Shown: positions 35,743 to 48,946, numbered from the stretch's first letter. The stretch: 64,000 nt of DNA from Bursaphelenchus xylophilus (GCA_904066235.2 CAJFCV020000003.1:4836001-4900000), one strand, 5' to 3'. Numbers and translations: made by a program. The notes: generated by a model from the letters alone, not told the origin.

Positions 35743-38700
35743 ATGTTCATCTTCCATGGATCCTTGCCTTGGCCATGTATTCTAATACTAGTCTGGGCGG
35801 TGAGCATTCTTTTTTTTTATTATTATTTAGTGAACCAAATGAAACGAACTTAAAGGATTAAAACGGGTAGAGCAAAACAGCCGGAAGACATTTGGAAACA
35901 ATTTTCAAAACTGTGAAAAGTTGCAAATAGTCTTATCAATCAAAATATTCAGGTGGCCGAGGCAGCTCGTAATGAGATTGTTTGTGATCAGATCGACTTG
36001 AGAAATGATCCAAAGGGGCGACAGTACAAGGGCGATGTGAACTGCACCATTGTCGAAGGAGACTTTATCATTTCTATGATAACACAAGACAATGTTACCG
36101 ACGATCATTATCCTGTTTATACAAGACTTAGGGAGATCACCGGCAGTTTGGTCATGTTCCATTCAAAGTAAGGCAATTTGAATGCTTCGTAATGATACCA
36201 ACACAAACAACAATTTACGTTTCACTCTTGCAGAGCCCTGATTAGTCTTGGAAGGATATTCCCGAACCTCCGAGTGATCGGTGGAGATCATCTTGTCATG
36301 AATTACGCTTTAGTTGTCTACCAAAACAGAGATCTGAAGAGTATCGGTCTCTCTAAACTAACCCTAATCAAGAATGGAGGAGTTCGAATAGCAGACAATG
36401 CGAGAGTTTGCTATACCAGATACATCAACTGGAATTCGATGCTCTACGGGAAGATCAAGGATGTGATCATTGATCCAGATGATTCTCAATGTCAAGAACA
36501 ATGTATTGTATCACAAGATCAGCTTTGTGAGAGGACTGATGGGAATCTGGCTTGCTGGTCACCGAATACTTGTCAAATAAGTGAGTACTATTAATCATCA
36601 ATTCGAATCTTAAAATCTTCTAATCGTGTCTTTGTAGAATGTGCTCATCATCGCTATCCAAATGGAACCTTCGGTCCGGGATGCTCTGAGAAAGGCGAGA
36701 AATGCCACCCGCTCTGTCTTGGCGGATGTTTCGTAGCTCAAGATCCGGGATCATGCTTTACTTGTCGCAATGTTGCATTAAATGGAATCTGCATTTCTCA
36801 CTGCCCTGAGGGCTTCTATGAGTATCGAAACAGGAAATGTGTGACCAAACAAGAATGCGAGGAGATGTTACCCTTACATTCAGAAGGGACCTTCAAGAAG
36901 AAAGAAGAGTACAAGGCCTTCAAAGGAATCTGTCATTATCGATGCCCATCTGGATACCAGGAAGGTAAAGAAACTCTTTCCTGCCATAAAAAGCGCCCGA
37001 AGAATTGTTTCGAGATAAGATCTGACCTTTTCATTCATTTACAGACCCGACAAACAGCCGGAACTGCATAAAATGTGTAGGCCATTGCCCTAAGAAATGC
37101 GCGGCGACAACTCAAGTCGACTCGGCTGGAGCCGCCTTGAAATACAAAGGATGTAACATCATAGAAGGGAATCTGGAGATTGAAATCAGAATCGGAAACG
37201 AAGCGAACACCGAGAAATTCACCGAAGCCTTCGGAGAGGTCGAAGAAATTCAAGGGTAAGGTCGGAAGAACAAAATCTAAAACGCAAAAATTAAATCAAA
37301 AAACTTACCATAACAATTACAGATATTTGATGATCAGATTCTCATCTGTTCTTGTTACTCTCCACATGTTCCAAAAACTCCGAATCATTGGCGGAAATGA
37401 ATTATGGCACAATTATTCTCTAGTTATCCTGGATAACCAAAATCTCCGAGAGCTTTTTCCTTTACGCTACGACAAATTCACGATCAAACGGGGAAAGATA
37501 CACATAGTCAACAACAGAATGTTGTGCTACAAGAAGATCCAAAACTTCCTAGAAATGACCGGAATGAAATATAATGTAACAGAAGCAGATGTCAGTGCAA
37601 GGAGTAACGGAGACAGAGCTATTTGCGATGAAATGCCTCTGGAGATTGAGGTAACGGGAGTGGAACCTCATGGATTCACAATTCGATGGGCTCCATTCAA
37701 TCTGGTGGACACAGATCACCGCAAATTTATAGGATACCAGGTGGGAAGACTTATCAAAACATTCGAACTCCGGGATATGTTATAGTTCTGCTAGGAACTG
37801 TAATATATATTCTAATTTTTGACATCATATTGTAACATGTATATACAAAGGTTTAAAAAGGTACTACAAAGTAGTAAACTGTCGCAGAACTTGGGATACT
37901 ACAAATGCAATCCCATCAAAAAAATTTCCCGTTGCGAAAACATTGAATGCCAACGGAAATAAAAAAAATATTTCAGATATTTTACAAAAAGGTCGAAAAG
38001 ATTGATCCGAACCTGTCGATCGATGAAGACCGCTCCGCGTGTGCCGATACATGGCGGATGCAATTTACTGAAGCGACAATTGATGAAAGCGGAGAGCCGT
38101 AAGTTTTAGTTGTTTTATACGTTTATCTTCTTTTAGTGGGAGCGAAGTGGCCGCAAACAGTGGAGAACTCATTACAACTGGAGTAGAAGCTAATTCGCTG
38201 TAAGTAAAATGCATTTTCTTTTTATCTCATGATCTTTTAGATATGCATTTTATGTGCAAACGCGAGTTGTGAACCACCCAGGAGCCCGCAATGCCATCTC
38301 TAAGGTTGACTTCGTGAAGACCCATTTTGGTGTTCCGGATCCTCCAAGATTACGGTTCTCTGAGACTTTGAGTGATGATCAAGTCGAGGTCACATTTGAT
38401 CCTCCTCCAATTCCTAGAGGTACTATTACTCACTACACTGTCGAATGGGAAATTCAGACTGATATGGAGTTTCTTGAACATGCAAATGCATGTCTCGACG
38501 ACTGTAAGTTACTGGTTTATTAGTTTTATTGTGTTTAGGGTCGAAGATAAGAGAGACTACTCAACCTCAGAAACCTCAGGAAGGAGTTTGCATGAAGGAT
38601 CAGGGGTGTTGTGAATGTAAAGATGTAGACGAACAAAAGCAAACAGTCTCTCGCAAACAATACGATGTAAAGGGTATTCCAGTTGAAGAATCGAGATTGG

Positions 38701-41700
38701 ATGAGAGTGGAGCCTTTGAAAATGCGATTCAGAATTTAATCTTTATTCAAAGGTTGGTTTTGGGCACAAATGATATTACTCTTTACAAGGGTTAATACAC
38801 TGTTCAGATTGAATGTATTATAATGGGTTTGAATATTAGGCTACTATTAGGTTACATTGTAACTGGTCCATATTTTTTGCTACGAAGGGGTTTTAAGTCT
38901 ACTAACGATGATCACACTAAAACGCACCTTAATATAATCGAGCTGCAGGCTCTCATAATACATTTTACAAAACTGCTTACCGCACGGTCTGTTAATGAAT
39001 TTAATGTTCGTGAAGAACATTACGACTTAAATAACGCAATGCCACTTTAATCTTGTGCTTTATGAAGGTGTGGGGTCAAATACGATCCCCGCTATTGCCG
39101 CCCCTTCATCCGAGACCCCGCAATGCCGGCAATGGAGGTGCCTCAACGACTGACGAGGATGCCCAACGTGAAACCGGCAGCCCAGAATCATCCGAAAAGA
39201 CGTCGGCGATACTATTATAACTCCTCACCTCGACCTCGGCCAGCTTTTTTAGGGTATCCTTTAATCGGCTTTTCTATCGCTTTCTTCCGGGTTTGCAGTG
39301 GACGGCAACTAATCACACCCTCAATGTTCTTTCCTTATTAACATCACCTTTATCTTCTATCTCTGTAATCCATCTTATCTCTGTTACACACAATTTCCTG
39401 CTTATTTAATGCACTAGCACAGCAAGGGATACGGTGATTTATATAACAAGGAAAGTACTTCTACGGGGTGTGGAGTTACAGGTCGAGATATATATCAAAA
39501 AATTCGCAAAAATTTTCTGATTCAGAATATATAAAAATTAGCTGCCTAATTTTAGTCTGATGACATGTTTTTGTCCTCAGAAGTTTTCTCGCGACACCAT
39601 GCAAGTGTCTTTTTGACCGTGTTTTTACCAATAAAAAAATTTTTTTTGTGCTAAAATAAATTCTGAGGCTTTGACAAGCCTTAAAATATCAAATTGGATT
39701 ACAACTACACCTTAATAGTAGTTCCAATGTAAAAAAATGGGCTCTGTGGCAAAAGGATTCGAACCCACGGGGCAGCCTTTCCCGTTGGATTCTCAGTCTA
39801 CCGCTCTAACCACTCGGCCACACCGCTCTCTTCCGAAGGAAGAGACCGAGCGCGCTTTTGTTGCCGGAGTTTTTTTTCCTCGAGAAATACATTTATTGAT
39901 AAAACTCGTTGATAAACCAAAATTAGGCAGCTAATTTTTATATATTCTGAATCAGAAAATTTTTGCGAATTTTTTGATATATATCTCAACCTGTAACTCC
40001 ACACCCCATAGAAGTACTTTCCTTGTAAAAAAGTTTAGAAGATCTTTAAAAAAGAAGCAGATTAGTTTGTATTACTCTTATTTTGTGGATGTTACCCTTG
40101 GGATTTGGTAACGGTGTTTGCTGGTGACTCTTGGGAGTTTTCTTATTTATTTGGAGGGCCTTCTTTCGTACTGTGATACTATTCATCTTCACTTTATTTT
40201 TGGTGTTACCCTTCTAATTTCAGCGTTGACTCCGGTCCTCGAACCAAGAAAATTGAGAAAACAACGGATAGAGAATCTTTTTTCAAAGTGAAGAGAGCAG
40301 TTGATAAAGCGGCCCCTTCATCTACAGTATCCGTTCAGGATATCTTGAGCAAAAAGAAGTACGCCTACAATATCAGCAGACTGGACCTGTCGGATCCCAA
40401 GTTCCCAGCTGAATTCAGAAACAAAGGACAGATTAATATCACGGGGCAGTCCATTATTCTGGCTGGATTACCTCATTTTACGGAGTATACAATCTCGGTG
40501 AGATTTTTCAATCTTTCAGAAGAGATTCAAATTTCTTTATTTCATCCAAGATTAATATATAAGAATGAGGTGGATTTCCATCCATAATCGATGAGAGTAT
40601 ATATTCCCGTTTCTAGATCTATGCTTGCCAAGACATCTCCGAGCCCGATAACTCGTGTTCTCAGAAACCGGCTTGGGCCAATGTTCGGACTGCTCCAATT
40701 CGTATGTTTGGATTATTTTATATTGATCTGAACATTTAGCCGAGTTTGATCGAGTTGATGAGAGCACTGTGTTTGTGTGGAACGGCACTGATGGGAAGCC
40801 AGACTCAAGGCACGTGACGTGGTCACCTCCAAAAAACCCGAACGGCCCAATCTTGGCCTATCATGTCAAACTTTTCAAAGGTGACTCGGTAAGTCATGTA
40901 TCGGTTAATTTATATTATGTTTAGATCCCAATGCCCTTGTGTATAAATAAAACCGAATACGAGAAGAATGGGGGAGTCACATTTACGGGCCTAACTGACG
41001 GAGATTACACCTTCCACATATCTACAGTAACCCTGGCGGGAGTCAGTGAACCCACAGTTGTCCCAAGTCTCTTTATCCTCAACAATAAGGGCCCGAATTA
41101 CATCCTCTGGATCCTGATTTTCTTGCTAATAATAATGCTATTGGCATTGCTGGGAGTCTACATTATACCTTTGTTTATCCCCGACAGAATCAAGAAGATG
41201 AAGATGGCCAGTTTCACGATGAACCCAGAGTATCTGACCGAACTCATGATGTACGAGAAGGATGAATGGGAATTGGAAAGAGATGTGATCACACTGGAAA
41301 GTGAGATTGGAAAGGGAAACTTTGGAAAAGTGTTCTACGGAAGAGCCAATAATGTGAAATCAATGGCTGGGATCGAGTTCTCGGAATGTGCCGTCAAGAC
41401 GTTGAGTACGGAGGTGGGCGGACAAGATCGAGTCCCTTTCCTCGCCGAAGCTCATCTCATGAAGAAATACAAGAGTCCCCATGTTGTGATGCTTCTTGGA
41501 GTCGTCAGCGACCCTCCAGTTATGGTCGTCATGGAGTATATGAAACACGGATCCCTCAGAGATTACTTGACCCGGTTTAACCCTCATGATGAACATTATG
41601 AGAACAAGTATTTGACCTACAAAAGAATGGTGTTGTGGGCGTTGGAGATTGCAGATGGGATGGCTTACCTGGAGAATAAAAAATTTGTTCATCGAGATCT

Positions 41701-43164
41701 GGCTGCCAGGAATTGTATGGTCGATAAAAACGAGATTGTCAAGATTGGAGATTTTGGATTTACCAGGGATATTTACTACAGAGACTACTACAAGCCAACT
41801 GGAAATCATCTAATGCCGGTCAGATGGATGTCCCCTGAGGCGTTGAGAGATGCAAGGTACACCTCCAAGTCAGATGTTTGGTCATATGGGATTGTCTTAT
41901 ATGAGATCTTGAGTTTGGGAGCTCAGCCTTATGGTGGACTGAGTAATGACAGTGTGTTCAGCTATGTGGTCAATGACAAATTCTGTTTGGTTAGACCTCA
42001 TGGATGCCCGATCTTCTGGTAGGTCCTTGTCTATTACAATAATAGGCCTTAAATTGTGTTTAGGTATGCGCTGATGCGTTCTTGTTGGCGCTACAATCCT
42101 TTGGACCGTCCTTTCTTCTGGGAAATTGTCCAATATCTCTCCACTTTCCTCGATCGAGGCGAACCCATATTAGATGTCGCCTTTGCTTTGAATATGGAGA
42201 AGGAAGAGATTCAAAAAACAGAAGCTGATCGAACAGACTTCTATAAGTCAATCATTGGGGACTTTGCTGGACCCAATAATGGCGCCATTTACACCTCAGG
42301 CAATGATCGAAGGAGACGAAAAAGGAACAGAAGGCATGGAGGAAGGACGGATATCGACAGAACTCTCAACGGAATGGAATCGGACTCGAAGGAGGATGAG
42401 GAAGCGAGGAATTACAACCTCCATGCAGCCATCAAGTTCATGGTCGATAATGATATGCGGGTTTTGGATGGTTTTGAGGATGAAGAACATAAAATTTCGA
42501 TGCATTATTACGACGGAATGCCCATCGACGCATGGGAAGAGATGGCCGAATTGCACAGAGCAATCGAAATGAGCGAACAAATGGTTCAGAATGGGGAAGA
42601 GGATGACGAGCGCCTCACTGAGCTCAATGATGATCGCATATTGGACTTTGTGGATGGGGATATGGGCGATTCGGATCACCGATATGATGAGGGGGAGGCC
42701 GGAGATGTCGAAGAAAGTGTGACAGAAACGGATGATACGGTAAGGGGAAGAAGAAAAGGCGGATTTATGTGCTTTAGGAGTCCGGAAACTATGAATCCGA
42801 GATCCGTCGCCCAAATATCATCGAACGATTCGCCAAGGACTTCAAGATTTATCCAATGGATCTGGACAGGGGATCGGACATGACTAAACTTCTTCCTCCC
42901 AGGGATAAATTGATCACGGAGATCAGAAACGAATATGTCCCGGAACTCTCGGCCACCGCTTTGGATTACGCGAGTGAATCCGGGCAAACTGATTCAACCG
43001 AATCAAAGCAAGACGGGATGGATATCGCAGAACTGGAAGCCCTGAGGGAATCATGCAAGAAGAATCTCCCCCATCCATCCAAAAGTAACATCCGAAGTCA
43101 GAATTCAGTCCCTTCCCTTCCCTCAATAGCTGAAGTTGACTTGGCCAGATATTCGAATAACTGA
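35743..43164 (+). CDS. daf-2: Insulin/IGF-1 receptor tyrosine kinase (DAF-2 type)
   Basis: Sixteen exons join in phase to 1,633 residues. Signal peptide (MFIFHGSLPWPCILILVWA); ligand-binding L1 (FPNLRVIGGDHL), furin-like cysteine-rich region (CPEGFYEYRNRKC), L2 (LRIIGGNELWHNYSLVI), fibronectin type III repeats, a processing site FKVKR at about residue 770 that separates alpha and beta chains, transmembrane helix (YILWILIFLLIIMLLALLGV), juxtamembrane NPEY for IRS/SHC docking, then kinase: GKGNFGKV, CAVKTL, HRDLAARN, DFG and the three-tyrosine activation loop DIYYRDYY. All catalytic residues are present. The C-terminal tail is long and acidic. Insulin-like peptides act through this receptor on PI3K/AKT/FOXO to control growth, dauer-type arrest and lifespan. 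Intron 10 (38753-40223) is 1.5 kb, far longer than the others, and holds a repeat element and a candidate alternative exon. Confidence 0.96.
39068..39341 (+). CDS. Candidate alternative terminal exon of daf-2 (truncated, soluble receptor)
   Basis: Inside the long intron 10 of daf-2 a 91-codon frame opens at an AG (39066-39067), in the exact phase of the exon 10 donor (AG|G), right after a stop that overlaps the acceptor. It starts CGVKYDPRYCRPFIRDP, continues with a very basic stretch KRRRRYYYNSS and ends at a TAA at 39339. Use of it would give the whole ligand-binding part without beta chain or kinase. C. elegans makes such an isoform, DAF-2B, by alternative splicing in this part of the gene. 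Against it: the acceptor (CTTTATGAAG) is weak and no AATAAA follows. Phase and position are observed; usage is inference. Confidence 0.35.
39448..40025. repeat. Terminal-inverted-repeat element in daf-2 intron 10
   Basis: CAAGGAAAGTACTTCTACGG at 39448 is repeated in reverse complement ending at 40025. The arms are about 106 bp (39448-39553 and 39918-40025) and nearly identical, including an AT-rich block around TCAGAATATATAAAAATTAG. The 360 bp between the arms holds a tRNA-like sequence on the minus strand. No protein-coding capacity, so it is a non-autonomous element. Confidence 0.88.
39744..39827 (-). pseudogene. tRNA-like sequence (type II, Leu/Ser-like) inside a repeat
   Basis: Read on the minus strand it has a perfect A box (TGGCCGAGTGG), a perfect B box (GGTTCGAATCC), and a long variable arm with a CGGG/CCCG stem: the layout of tRNA-Leu or tRNA-Ser. 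The anticodon loop would be CTGAGAA (GAG). Acceptor, anticodon and T stems contain mismatches, so it is probably not a working tRNA, but it could still recruit RNA polymerase III. A run of T follows on the same strand (GCCCATTTTTTT), like a Pol III terminator. Confidence 0.65.
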
Positions 43165-43578
43165 CCTTCTCCTCTCATGTTAGACTTGATCATTCATCTT
43201 TATTCGTCCGGTGTGTACAGTTTTCTTATCAAGGGTCATGTCGTTTCTTAGTGCAAGGTCTGGAAGCTAGTTTATGATATGTTTCTGGACCATAATTTCT
43301 ATTGAGCATGACTGTTTTTTATAACTACGGGTTATTTTTAAGAGCTCTACTTTCTCCGAACTCCATATCTCAATGTTTTTATTGCGTTTCGACGGATTGA
43401 CCTTTTCTGTCCATTTATAATACATTATCTCCTACTCTTAATCCCACAAATCTTTCCCTATTATAATTGTATATATGTATATGTTGTTGTTGCCTCTAGA
43501 TTTAGATATATTCTTGTTAATTTTATTGAGATTAAAAGTGAACTCTGAAAGACTGAGATCATGGCAGATGTGTGGAGA
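43165..43578. other. Convergent 3' intergenic region
   Basis: Lies between the stop of daf-2 (+) and the stop of the SKP1-like gene (-). It should hold both 3' UTRs. I looked here for a missing C-terminal SKP1 exon on the minus strand and found none. Confidence 0.5.
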
Positions 43579-44055
43579 TCAGTAGAACCGTGAGAAGAAG
43601 TGTATGTACAGCTGGAGAGACCTAATTCCAAGGTAATCAGCAGCAGTGGAAAGCTCGGCCAAGTCTTCTGGACTCATCTCGAAGAAGTTTTCCTCCGATT
43701 TTGAGAGGGCTTTGGGATATAAACGGAGGTTCGGCCGGGTTTTTGGGTCGTATTCGGGCTCAGGGATACCTGTAATCAAATTATTTTAGTGTCATATATC
43801 AAGTACAACATAATTTTGTGAAATTGAAAACGAACACAGCATTTTATAGAGCTCATTCGTACCTTCCCTCAACAAACACCATTCCAGCACTTTCTTGAAG
43901 ACCTCACTCCTTATTTGGGGCAGTGCACATGGGTCTGTATCACAATCATCTTCATCCACCAGATGCTTCAAACTCCCAGCTATCTTTATCACATCGAATG
44001 GCACCATGTACCGCTGCCTGTCCCTGGTCTCAATCATTAGACTTTTGGCTTGCAT
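43579..44055 (-). CDS. SKP1-related (skr-type) protein, short
   Basis: Two exons (44055-43863 and 43769-43579) give 127 residues. The first exon is a BTB/POZ-like SKP1 fold: IETRDRQRYMVPFDVIKIAGS, a short acidic loop, then ALPQIRSEVFKKVLEWC, the conserved end of the first half. The second exon reads FEMSPEDLAELSTAADYLGI and then LQLYIHFFSRFY before the stop. SKP1 proteins bridge cullin-1 and F-box proteins in SCF ubiquitin ligases. The C-terminal helices that normally grip the F-box (after the YL-I segment, ending in a W-C-E/D tail) are absent. The protein may bind cullin but not F-box proteins, or the gene may be degraded. Nematode genomes commonly contain expanded, diverged skr families. 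Confidence 0.82.
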
Positions 44056-47000
44056 TTTTATCTGAAAACGAAAGGTATTGATATTGGAAAAGTATAAAAA
44101 AGGACGAACAAAAAAGGTAATCGCCGGATGATTACTCTTATCTTGAACGGGTATTTGTATACAAAGGGCAATAAAAATAACAAAAATGGTGTCTTTTCAT
44201 AAGGTGTAGCTCTTTTCATGCAAAAATACGAAAGCTTTAATACAGAATCTTGTTTTAGCCAAGCAACGGAACCGGGTTTATATAGCTACAAATGGTCATC
44301 GTTTACACAACCAAATCCCAACCCAAAACTTTTTCATGTCCACTCATCGAGAGTCTCGACAAAAAACTTTTGCTTTCTTCGCTTTTGACTCAAACAGATG
44401 AATCAGATCTTTTTTATAAAAAGAATGCTCTGAAATAAAGATAAGGTTCCAAAAGAGATTAGGTTTATATAATCGGGAGTGTAACATTTAATGACGTTAG
44501 GGGAAGAACAAGGTCATCCGAATTGGTTTTGTTTTGACGAAGAAATTGTAATTTTTCGAACTTTATCTTAGGGATAATTTTAACAAGAAACCATAAAAAA
44601 CATATACTTAGACGACTAATTTTAGATACAACTGAGGGCAATAAAAAATAAGTTGTCTAGTCATCCGGATTTTTGATTTTCTGAGGTTAACAAGAGTAAA
44701 TACAAAGGAAAAGGTAGTAAAAGTTGTAACAAAGATCACGCTTTGAATTAGCCGAGTTGTTATTTCCAATGAAAACGATTACTTTGATAAGGAAAGTACT
44801 GTCTAAGGGGTTGTTTTCAGAGCACTCGCCTTAACTGATTGGCAATTACAAGAAGAGAGAGAGAGAGTGCAGTCGGAGAGCACAAAAACTAAATTATATG
44901 AACTCACCTTGAACTCGACATAAAGCAATTCGGAAAGGAACAAATCTCAGGCTGTGTAGGAGATCTTAAAAGTTTTTTGATCAAAATATCAGTTTTTTTG
45001 GGAAAAAGAATAGCAAAATTACAGTTGAAATTTAAAATTAAGCGGGCGAGAACGTGGAAAGTGAGGAGAGACGGTCTGAGAAAAGACGTGTTTTTCACTC
45101 ATATATCTTTTTCTTTGGCGGAAAAAGATGCGGCAAAGTTTATTGTCATCATTTTGAATATGATCCTAATTCTTAAAACCAAAAATTTTGACAAATTTTT
45201 ATCTATAAATCTTGGTCATTCTGGCCGTCATGAGGCAGAGATCTTCGAAGCAACGGTTCTAAACTTTGTTCAATTTCCAAGGCATCTTGAGGATTCATAA
45301 AATTTAAATGGATATTTTGTCGGCAAATCAAATGATTAAAAGAAGACATTACGCATGACTAAACAGTGATCACAAGTCGTCAAACCAGTTAAATTATGTT
45401 CAAATTCAATTCAAACTGGAGGTGTCCAGGTCTCCCTTACAATTTTTGAACCGTTCTCAACCTTCCCCATCATTACTTCGTCCCATTTTGCTTTCGGCAT
45501 TTGAAAACATCCCGAAGTGGTCGAAATGACTCACTCCGGGTAATAAATAAAAGATTTGGACCGAAATGCCATTCGAACAAAGTTTTCGCGGGATAAGAGC
45601 AAGAGAGTGATGACTCATGGCTTGAGGGATGAGAAAAGGGCCGGCGGAACGAACGGGTTTACATAATTCCGGGCAATTAAACGGATCGGCGGAAGGGAAT
45701 TCCGCATGGTACGGACAGTTAGTCATCCAGATGACATTTATGTGTCATTCGGGGATACGGTAGCTAACGGGGTTATGACTAAAAAGTTTGCAAAAAATTG
45801 GATTCACGAAATAAAGAAAGAAATCTATCAAAGAAGATCTCGTGGTCGAAAAATACTTTGAGAAGTCTTAAGCACCAAAAAACAGAGAAAATTACAGTAA
45901 GGCTTTTTTTAAAAGTGGTTCTTAAAAGGACAGGGCGCAACTGAAAATATGGAGTTGCAATTCAAAAACACGGACAAAAGTTTGAATGGAAAGAAAGCCC
46001 TGCAAAAATTAAAAGACACGAATTTTTCCGACCGGCAGCGTCTTTTATAGCCAAACATTTGCAGAGATGAGTCCTCAAAAAACGACATCCCCTTGTCTAA
46101 TTTTATTTGCCGAAGTCTTAATCATCTTAAATCAGCAAAAAATTTACCGTAAGAACCTTCTTGAACCTTCCTTCTAGCTTGAATTTTCAAACCTTTCTCG
46201 TAAAATTCTACAGTAAGAAACACGTGAGAAAAACGTCAGACGTCAGAGAAATCTAAACAATATTTTTTCCTATCTGTCAAGTAAGCATCTTTTAGATCAT
46301 GATTTGCTCTCCTCTTGATCTTAAATATCATCCTTTTACTCGCCAAAATTATCCAAAAGATCGTCAATTTAAAGTCCAAATTGCTCTCAGCGACAGAACT
46401 TATGACCCGATCCATCAATGAATGACTCAAACCTAAATTGTAAAAAGATACGGGTTTTCTTTCCATCTAACAATAAGGGCTGCGGCGATGACTAATTATT
46501 AACTGCAAAGAAATGTTTTTTATAATTTCAGGGAAGTTATTGCAAGCTAAAATTGATGTTTAAAAAGGCTGCTACAAGATCTGAGACAAAATTAGAACTG
46601 TGTTTTGATAAGGAAATCATTGCTGAAAGGCTGATTTACTCATATCAGAAATCATTTTTCGACAGCGCCCACCATTTAACGTCATTGCCACGCCTTTTGA
46701 AGGCCTCAGCCATAATAAACGACGGCTGAGTAATGTGTACAAGGGTTCTTATTTATATTCGACACCTGATTTTATTCAAATCTGGCACTCTTTTTTGTTG
46801 AAGAAGAGATTTGAATAACTCCGGAGTAAAAGGAGAAGGTCGGGAGGGTAAATTCATGTAAATCCGGCCAAAAAATAGTCTCGTGATTACTTTTCCGAGT
46901 AAAAGAACAAAGGAATCGTAATAATTTTTTCGCTTATAATGAGATCTTTGGTTTGGCGATACACAAACCGCTACCTAAAAATTGTAAAAAGTATGAAAAT

Positions 47001-48946
47001 TTTGGCAAATTTGGGCCGGCAAATCTCGATATCGTCTGAAAACCGTGAGCCTAACATCTGGCAAATATCTTGGAAAATTTCGAGCTAATTCTTTGCAAAT
47101 TTTCATTAAAATCCGTTATTTGGGAAGTCATCTGTGATTGAGATGATGATAATGTAAAATAGAACAATATCTGTGTTTTATTCCGTAATCAAATGTGTGA
47201 AATGCAATTATCAATATTGATTGTCGTACGTTCCATCATACCGAATCCAACTTTTCCCATATTGTTTTTATGCCCGACCTTATCCTTTCCTTTCTTTTCC
47301 ATTCATCCAAAACATGCGTTCACGGTGATTGCGAACACGTTCGGAACGTTTACCGCATCATTTCTGTCACTTCGATTATGTAAAAATCATAATTTTTGCG
47401 AGTTCTTTGCGTGCAAAGTGTGACCGACGGAAAGGAGATGAATTTAGGTCCAGGAAGAGAAAAGAAAAGGGAGAGGGAAGACTTTAGACAGTAATTACAT
47501 TACAATAGATACGACAAAAATGAGAAATCAGAGACCATTTGCAACTTAATCACTACGATTACTCATTAACAATTGCCCTGTTTGGAGGTTGTAAATTGAT
47601 ATTAAAGAGATGTGGAAGAAGGAAGTGAAGTGGTTGGATTACTGGAAATTAAAGTGACAGCTAATTACTGTATGCAACTTCGTGATGGATCATCTCTTTG
47701 TGTGGATTCCTGATGTTTAATAAGCCCTCGTTTGGGGAGAAAAGCGATCAGAATAATTACGCAACATCGAGAGTGCGGAAAAGAGATGACACGGCCTAGA
47801 TTCTCTGCAGAATTTCTAATAACTCACTTTTGAAATATGGAATTCAACTAAACTTTCCCAAAACATTTTTCCATAACCGATTTGATTAATCCCAAATTCT
47901 GAACCAATAGAAGAGTCCCGCAGTACCTAACCGACCATGTTTGATGGTTTTGTGCAATCAAGTCATTCAGAAAAAATCTTTTGAGAGCTTGCACATCAAT
48001 TTTAGTACAATCGGTTGATGAGCGGAAAAGGAGCAACGAAAGATTTCAAAAATGATAAACCAGTCAACTCTGAATTTATATCTCTGATTATTTTCTACAG
48101 TACTTATTGTTTCTATGGTTCGGTGTCCTTCTGAGATCAGGAGAGATCTTTTATCAAGTAGATTCTTGACTTTTGTGAATGGTGGTGTTCTGGGTTCATC
48201 TTATCAAATCATGCATTACCCTCCAGAAAGTGATGGAATTATTTATTCCGCTCGTTTCCAATACGACTTTTCCAAAGAGATCTGACCCCGTTTCCTGACG
48301 TAATATTCATTCCCTGCCTAATCACTTTCTTTTCCCCGTTCCTTTGTTCATGTTAATCTACTTTTTACAAAAATGGATTCGACGGAAAGTGGGTGGGGGG
48401 AAGCCAGCCTTCCGAAGCCGGTTAAAGAAGTCTCCGAACCAAAAATGGATCCAGAAATTATTTAAGCGGGCGCTGCTCTCATCGCCTTGTAGTGGTTGTC
48501 GATTTCCTCAGAGCGATTAAACGGAAAGCCCTCCGGGGCGGACTGTATTCGCTGTGCGGAATCGGCTTTCCGTCGACTTCTACAGAGAGGATTTCCTGTT
48601 CGACGGTGTAGAAGAGAGGGGAGATCGTCTTCCTTTGTTTCAGGGTGCATTTGATGGTTATGTAATCGCTTCATTTTGTGCACTTTCTGCAAATGGGTGA
48701 CGGGTTGGTTGTACTCTTCCTGGGGCGATCCTTATAGGTTACAACTTTGTCAGTCAAATTTTATGTCAATTTACATTACCCATGACCATTTGATTGTCAC
48801 TATTTGATAAAGAGGCTCATATTTGTCGCGTAATTGGGGGAACTGTTGTCGATTGTCCCTAAGCAGTACCTTATCCAAATATCCCGGTTTACTTTCTTGT
48901 TCCAGTTCTATTCAAGTCAGAATTTCAGACTCGGCCTGCTTCCACT
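44056..48946. other. Gene-poor 4.9 kb region
   Basis: I find no exon chain with splice signals and coding composition. The region is AT-rich with poly-A/T runs, a short GA dinucleotide run near 44855, and scattered G+C-richer islands (about 45580-45730 and 48380-48620) that may be regulatory. The last kilobase should include the promoter of the downstream collagen. Small open frames such as 48692-48462 (-) look fortuitous. Confidence 0.5.

Noticed and set aside
39744..39827. A functional tRNA-Leu/Ser gene
   Set aside because: Pol III boxes are perfect, but acceptor, anticodon and T stems have several mismatches and it sits in a repeat, so it is listed as a tRNA-like pseudogene.
41360..41809. 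149-codon minus-strand frame over the insulin receptor kinase domain
   Set aside because: Shadow of the kinase exon.
44850..44880. GA dinucleotide run as a notable satellite
   Set aside because: Only a few repeat units; ordinary microsatellite.
48462..48692. Minus-strand 76-codon basic frame as a gene
   Set aside because: No splice signals, no signal peptide or domain, and composition typical of chance frames in a G+C-richer patch.
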